Shown here: in pieces, positions 24,040-27,875 of the stretch
How positions within the stretch are numbered: the first letter of the stretch is position 1
Layout of the letters: each line of letters begins with the position of its first letter
The notes under the pieces: model-generated
Seen by the model: only the letters and a program-made list of their open reading frames with translations
Databases searched by the model: none
Told to the model about the DNA's origin: nothing
Made by a program: the position numbers and the translations under genes
Assembly (NCBI GenBank): GCA_004298675.1
Contig: SCRI01000028.1
Coordinates: forward strand, 1-27,875
DNA from: a bacterium
GTDB taxonomy: Bacteria > Vulcanimicrobiota > Vulcanimicrobiia > Vulcanimicrobiales > SCRA01
Direction: 5' to 3'
Length of the DNA stretch: 27,875 bases

Positions 24040-25634
24040 CAGATGACGATAGGCTCGCGGAATTCGCCGAATACGCCGCGCAGCAGGTTGCAGATTTCGC
24101 CTAGCGTGCACAGCGACTCCACCGCTTCGATCAGCGGTGGCATGAGATTCTCCTCGCTGCCTGTTGCCGTGAGCAGGGCCTCGAGCGCCCGTTTCGCGCG
24201 TGCCTCGTCGCGGCGCTGCCTGACGGCGCGCAGGCTCTCAATTTGGCGATGCACGGAGGAGTCGTCGACCTGGAAGAGCTCGAGCTTGCGGGTCGCGTCT
24301 TCGGTGCGGAAGCGATTGACCCCGACGATGATCTCCTCGCCGGACTCGAGACGTCGCTGACGCTGGTAGGCTTCGTCGGAGATCAATTGCTGGATATAGC
24401 CGCGCTCGATGCAGGGGACCATCCCACCTTGAGCTTCGACCTCTTCCATCAACGCCAGCACTTCGCGTTCCGTCGCGTCGGTCAGCGACTCGACGTAGTA
24501 CGATCCGCCCAAAGGGTCGGCGACCTCGGCGCTGCCGGTTTCAAAGGCAAGGATCTGCTGCGTGCGCAGGGCCAGCTCCGCGCTCTGCTGTGTGGGAATT
24601 GCGAACGGCTCGTCCCAGGCGGCGGTGAAGATCGAGCTCGCGCCTCCGAAGATCGAAGCCATGGCCTCATAAGCGACGCGGATCGCGTTGTTGATGGGCT
24701 GTTCGGCCTGCAGTGTGCTCCCGCCGCAGACGAGGCCGAAGCGGAAGGCCCACGAGCGTGGATCTTGCGCACTAAAACGCTCGCGCATCACGTTTGCCCA
24801 AATACGGCGGGCGGCACGATATTTCGCGATTTCCTCAAAAAAGTCGCTGTGCGTGTAGAAGAAGAAGCTGATGTTGCTCGCAAAGCTGTCGATCGGCAAC
24901 CCGCGCGCGAGACAGCGTTCCACGTACGTGACGCCGTCTAAGAGCGTAAAGGCCAGCTCTTGCACGGCGGTGGCGCCCGCATCGCGAAAATGTGCGCCCG
25001 CGACGCTGATGGCATTGAAGCGCGGAACCTCGTTGGCGCAATATTCGATGGTGTCGACGATGAGGCGAAGCGAGGCCTCGACTGGATAGATCCACGTGCC
25101 GCGCGAGACGTACTCTTTGAGGATGTCGTTCTGAATCGTCCCCGAGATTCTGCGCAGATCGGCGCCTTGGCGCTTAGCGACGGACACGTACATCGCGAGG
25201 AGCACCGCTGCCGTGGCGTTGATGGTAAACGACGTCGTAATCTCGTCGAGACGGATTCCAGTAAAAAGACGCTCCATATCCTCGAGTGTGTCGATCGCGA
25301 CGCCGACGCGCCCGACCTCCTCCTCGGCGCGTGGATCGTCCGAGTCGTAGCCGAGCTGCGTTGGAAGATCGAGAGCGACGCTCAGGCCGGTCTGCCCTTG
25401 CTCGAGCAGGTACCGGTAGCGCGCATTCGACTCTTGCGCGGTACCGAAACCGGAGTACTGACGCATCGTCCAGAGCTTGCGCCTGTAGCCTTCGTGCTTG
25501 ACACCGCGCGTAAACGGAAAGACGCCGGGGTCGCTTACGTGCTCGCCATAGCGCGAACCGTTCCAATCGGCGGGCCCATAAAAGACCTTGCGTGGAATGC
25601 CCGAAGGCGTCGTGAATTCACGCTTCTCGTTCAC
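24039..25634 (-). CDS. Methylmalonyl-CoA mutase large subunit
   Basis: This catalytic TIM-barrel subunit of 531 residues lacks the B12 domain, which is encoded next door. Motifs are KLWTMRQYSGFGTAQESNAR, QTGLSVALDLPTQLGYDSD, SGTIQNDILKEYVSRGTWIY and SNISFFFYTHSDFFEEIAKY. Y60 and R178 occupy the places of Tyr89 and Arg207 of the known methylmalonyl-CoA mutase. These are the residues that distinguish it from isobutyryl- or 2-hydroxyisobutyryl-CoA mutases, which have Phe/Ile and Gln there. The enzyme would interconvert methylmalonyl-CoA and succinyl-CoA. The start is GTG 25634, without an obvious close ribosome binding site. It is the first gene of an eleven-gene leftward run. Confidence 0.92.
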   Translation of the reverse strand: MNEKREFTTPSGIPRKVFYGPADWNGSRYGEHVSDPGVFPFTRGVKHEGYRRKLWTMRQYSGFGTAQESNARYRYLLEQGQTGLSVALDLPTQLGYDSDDPRAEEEVGRVGVAIDTLEDMERLFTGIRLDEITTSFTINATAAVLLAMYVSVAKRQGADLRRISGTIQNDILKEYVSRGTWIYPVEASLRLIVDTIEYCANEVPRFNAISVAGAHFRDAGATAVQELAFTLLDGVTYVERCLARGLPIDSFASNISFFFYTHSDFFEEIAKYRAARRIWANVMRERFSAQDPRSWAFRFGLVCGGSTLQAEQPINNAIRVAYEAMASIFGGASSIFTAAWDEPFAIPTQQSAELALRTQQILAFETGSAEVADPLGGSYYVESLTDATEREVLALMEEVEAQGGMVPCIERGYIQQLISDEAYQRQRRLESGEEIIVGVNRFRTEDATRKLELFQVDDSSVHRQIESLRAVRQRRDEARAKRALEALLTATGSEENLMPPLIEAVESLCTLGEICNLLRGVFGEFREPIVI

Positions 25635-25784
25635 TGGAACGCCGACACCCCCTGTACCGCACCGCTGGAGGTTGCTCGATTCGAGTGGAGCCTACCCGGC
25701 GTTCAACGCCACTAGATTCTCGCTGGGAACTGTCTTATACTGGCACGATAGCATACTAAATGTTTTTAGACAAGGGGGTTATTT
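25635..25784. promoter_or_regulatory. Divergent intergenic region between mutase operon and crotonase operon
   Basis: These 150 bases separate two outward-facing operons and are AT-rich near 25735-25770. The sequence ATACT occurs at 25737-25741 and 25753-25757, a 16-base direct spacing. TATACT (25736-25741) and CATACT (25752-25757) are candidate -10 boxes for the rightward genes. TATAAG (minus strand, 25734-25739) is a candidate for the leftward operon. Clear -35 boxes are missing. One of the local GntR proteins may bind here. Confidence 0.35.
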
Positions 25785-26582
25785 TTGGCGCGCGAGAGTT
25801 ACGCGACGATCACGGTAAGCCGCCGCGCGAGCGAACATATCCTCGTTATGACGCTGAGCCGTCCGGAGGTTCACAATGCGATCAGCCTCCGCATGATCGA
25901 TGAGATGACCGAGGTACTCGCGGAGGCCGCCGGCGACCCGCAATGGGGCTGCCTCGTGGTCACGGGGGCGGGCGAAAAGACCTTTACATCCGGCGGGGAC
26001 CTAAAGGAATTCGCGCAATTGCGCACGCGGGAGCAAGCCGAGGAGATGTCCATACGAATGCAGCGGCTGGTCCGTGCTGTCCGCAACGCACCGCTGCCGG
26101 TGCTGGCCGCGATGAATGGGGACGCGTACGGCGGGGGGCTCGAGTTCGCGCTCGCCGCGGACGCGCGGGTGCTCGACGAACGCGGACGCTTGGGCTTCCT
26201 GCAGGTGACGATCGGCGTAACGCCCGCCTGGCGCGGAGTCTCCCGTGCGAAGGAGCTGCTCACGCGCTCAACGGCGTTCATGCTGATGTCCACGGGCGAG
26301 GTGATCGATGCGCAACAGGCCTTAGCGTACGGTCTCGTGAACCGCATCGCCGGAGCGGGGAGGGCGTTGGCGGAGACGCTCGAGCTCGCGGGGAAAATCG
26401 CCTCCCATCCACCACTTGCCGTGCGCACGATCAAGCAGATGCTGAACGCACCGCCGGGCGACACGGACGCGGACTTGGAGAGAGAGGCGGCGGCCTTCGC
26501 GGGAGCCTGGATCTCGGCCGATCACTGGGAGGCGTTGGCAGCGCGCCGTGAGGGGCGCTCCGGGAGGTACACGGGTACATGA
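25785..26582 (+). CDS. Enoyl-CoA hydratase/isomerase (crotonase) family protein with altered active site
   Basis: This is a 265-residue crotonase-fold enzyme. The oxyanion-hole segments are FTSGGDLKEFAQL (residues 67-79) and MNGDAYGGGLEFALAADARV (110-129). Of the two catalytic glutamates of classical hydratases (Glu144 and Glu164 in the rat enzyme), the first is present as E120. Exactly 20 residues later, where the second should be, lies Q140 in GFLQVTIGVTP. Simple hydration may therefore not be its reaction. Isomerisation, decarboxylation or hydrolysis are known within the fold. The TTG start at 25785 follows a G-rich ribosome binding site. Its stop overlaps the next start (ATGA). Confidence 0.88.
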   Translation: MARESYATITVSRRASEHILVMTLSRPEVHNAISLRMIDEMTEVLAEAAGDPQWGCLVVTGAGEKTFTSGGDLKEFAQLRTREQAEEMSIRMQRLVRAVRNAPLPVLAAMNGDAYGGGLEFALAADARVLDERGRLGFLQVTIGVTPAWRGVSRAKELLTRSTAFMLMSTGEVIDAQQALAYGLVNRIAGAGRALAETLELAGKIASHPPLAVRTIKQMLNAPPGDTDADLEREAAAFAGAWISADHWEALAARREGRSGRYTGT

Positions 26583-27214
26583 GCTTTTTCGACGCCCTCT
26601 ACGCAGGCGCCGCGAGCGTTTACGGCGAGGCCCCCGATGAGTTCTTAGTCGAGCACCTGCCACTCGGCGGCGTGCGTAGCGCGCTCGATGCCGGTGGCGG
26701 CGAAGGCCGGCACGCGCTGTGGATCGCACGAACAGGTGTCACAACCGAGCTGATCGACAGCTCCGAGGCCGCGGTGAAACGCTGTGCGTCGCGCGCGCGC
26801 GACGCCGGGCTGGCACTCCACGCAAACGCTGTGGATCTGCGCAGCTGGGAGCCACAGCGCGTCTACGACGTCGTGATCGCCGCGATCGTCCTCCATGCAT
26901 TCAAGATCACCCGCGCCGCCGACGTCGCGCAGCGCTTGCGCCGCGCAGTCGCGCCGGGAGGCTATCTCTATCTCTCGGCTCACCTTGCCGGTGGTGCCGA
27001 GGAACGCATGCGCCGCGAGACGGCCCAAGAGGAGCGTGCTGAGCGCTCCTTTTACGCGCACGATCATATCAAGACGCTGTTCACGGAAGAAGAGATGCGG
27101 GCGATGGCGGCCTGGGAGCCGGTTGCGAGCGAGCGCGTCGAGGGCGAGCGCTGTCCGCGCCCGGAGTGTCCTTATCCGCACGACGTGCTGCGCATTCTCG
27201 TGCAACGCCGTTGA
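26579..27214 (+). CDS. Class I SAM-dependent methyltransferase (TehB-like)
   Basis: This is a 211-residue soluble methyltransferase. Motif I is ALDAGGGEGRHALWIA (residues 35-50, D37-x-G-x-G-x-G). The acidic end of strand 2 is ELIDSSEAAV, and VYDVVIAAIVLHAF and APGGYLYLSAHL form the later core strands. The arrangement resembles the tellurite-resistance TehB and related small-molecule methyltransferases. The C-terminal segment has two cysteines in CPRPECPYPHD. It overlaps the crotonase stop by four bases and precedes the CoA-transferase by 46 bases. The substrate is unknown, and a selenium- or sulfur-methylating role would be speculation. Confidence 0.82.
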   Translation: MSFFDALYAGAASVYGEAPDEFLVEHLPLGGVRSALDAGGGEGRHALWIARTGVTTELIDSSEAAVKRCASRARDAGLALHANAVDLRSWEPQRVYDVVIAAIVLHAFKITRAADVAQRLRRAVAPGGYLYLSAHLAGGAEERMRRETAQEERAERSFYAHDHIKTLFTEEEMRAMAAWEPVASERVEGERCPRPECPYPHDVLRILVQRR

Positions 27215-27260
27215 AATGTGCGCCAGGAGTCCGGGCTAGGGCCGCTAACGAATCTCCGTT

Positions 27261-27875
27261 ATGAGGCCGCTGGAGGACATTCGTATCATCGCCGTCGAGC
27301 AGTACGGGGCCGGTCCGTTCGGGAGCATGCACTTAGCCGATCTCGGCGCCGACGTGATCAAGATCGAGGACCCCCACGGCGGCGGAGACGTCTCGCGCTA
27401 CATTCCACCGTACCAGTCGGAAGAGGACAGCCTCTTCTTCGAGGCCTTCAACCGCAACAAGCGTTCGCTCTCGCTCGATATGCGGAGCCCGGCGGGCTAT
27501 GCGGTCTTCCTGGATCTCGTCGCCCACGCCGACGCCGTCTACTCGAATCTGCGGGGAGATATCCCCGAACGCCTCCGTCTGCGCTATGCCGACGTGAAGG
27601 ACGCCAATCCCGCGATCGTCTGCTGTTCGCTTTCGGGCTTCGGCATGACGGGTCCCAAGCGCGCCGCCCCGGCCTACGACTACATCTTGCAGGGCATCGC
27701 GGGGTGGATGAGCGTCACGGGCGAGCCCGACGGTCCGCCGGCAAAATCCGGGCTTTCGCTCGTCGACTACTCGGCGGGGTACGTGGCCGCGCTGGCGCTC
27801 ATGTGCGGCATCCATGCGGCGCGCCGCGACGGCATCGGGATGGATTGCGACACGAGCCTCTTCGATACGGCGATG
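27261..27875 (+). CDS. Family III CoA-transferase (CaiB/BaiF type), cut by window edge
   Basis: The first 205 residues of a CoA-transferase are visible and continue past the window. The N-terminus has the family pattern PLEDIRIIAVEQYGAGPFGS, HLADLGADVIKIEDPHGGGD and FEAFNRNKRSLSLDM. The loop PAKSGLSLVDYSAGY carries D169, the number and context of the catalytic aspartate in formyl-CoA transferase that forms the acyl anhydride intermediate. The ATG at 27261 follows an in-frame stop at 27246-27248. No strong ribosome binding site is present. Placed after a crotonase and opposite a mutase operon, it could activate the imported acid by transferring CoA from succinyl-CoA or another donor. Confidence 0.92.
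   Translation, partial: MRPLEDIRIIAVEQYGAGPFGSMHLADLGADVIKIEDPHGGGDVSRYIPPYQSEEDSLFFEAFNRNKRSLSLDMRSPAGYAVFLDLVAHADAVYSNLRGDIPERLRLRYADVKDANPAIVCCSLSGFGMTGPKRAAPAYDYILQGIAGWMSVTGEPDGPPAKSGLSLVDYSAGYVAALALMCGIHAARRDGIGMDCDTSLFDTAM

Overview
The window is high-GC bacterial DNA, dense with catabolic and transport operons. The genes have Shine-Dalgarno-type starts with frequent GTG/TTG start codons and many 4-base start/stop overlaps. The content (TRAP and ABC uptake, GntR regulators, acyl-CoA chemistry, a B12-dependent mutase, a selenoprotein) suits a metabolically versatile heterotroph. No rRNA, tRNA or universal marker lies in the window, so I do not assign a phylum.

Left part (1-6.7 kb) is accessory. 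An IS3-family element enters from the left edge and has cut an IS21-type istA gene. Beyond it are the frameshifted remains of a small membrane protein, a sulfonate/nitrate-type ABC transporter operon (ATPase, permease, Tat-exported binding protein; reads leftward), and a Phd/YefM-RelE toxin-antitoxin pair coupled to a third gene with uracil-DNA-glycosylase-like motifs. A frameshifted PD-(D/E)XK nuclease-like gene ends this part.

Middle part (6.7-15.6 kb) is a divergent catabolic cluster around a GntR regulator. Leftward run a TauD-type dioxygenase, an NHL-repeat protein, a TRAP binding protein, a fused DctQM permease and a DUF1932-type dehydrogenase. Rightward run the GntR regulator, a TIM-barrel amidohydrolase, an EamA exporter and an F420-reductase-like dinucleotide-binding protein. 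The likely logic is uptake of an organic acid or amide followed by oxidation and hydrolysis. The substrate is unknown.

Right part (15.6-25.6 kb) is one long leftward operon: methylmalonyl-CoA mutase large and small subunits, a second GntR regulator, a complete branched-chain-type ABC transporter (livKHMGF), a 367-residue protein of unknown function, a UGSC selenoprotein, and an acyl-CoA dehydrogenase. The selenoprotein is the highlight. An in-frame TGA at 17004-17006 sits in a U-G-S-C motif and is followed at the right distance by a hairpin with G and U in its apical loop (16973-16993), as expected for a bacterial SECIS. A standard gene caller would split this gene and lose its 5' half. Divergently, from 25.8 kb, run a crotonase with an altered active site, a methyltransferase and a family III CoA-transferase cut by the window edge. 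The whole suggests a selenium- and B12-linked pathway for breaking down an imported carboxylic acid through CoA esters.
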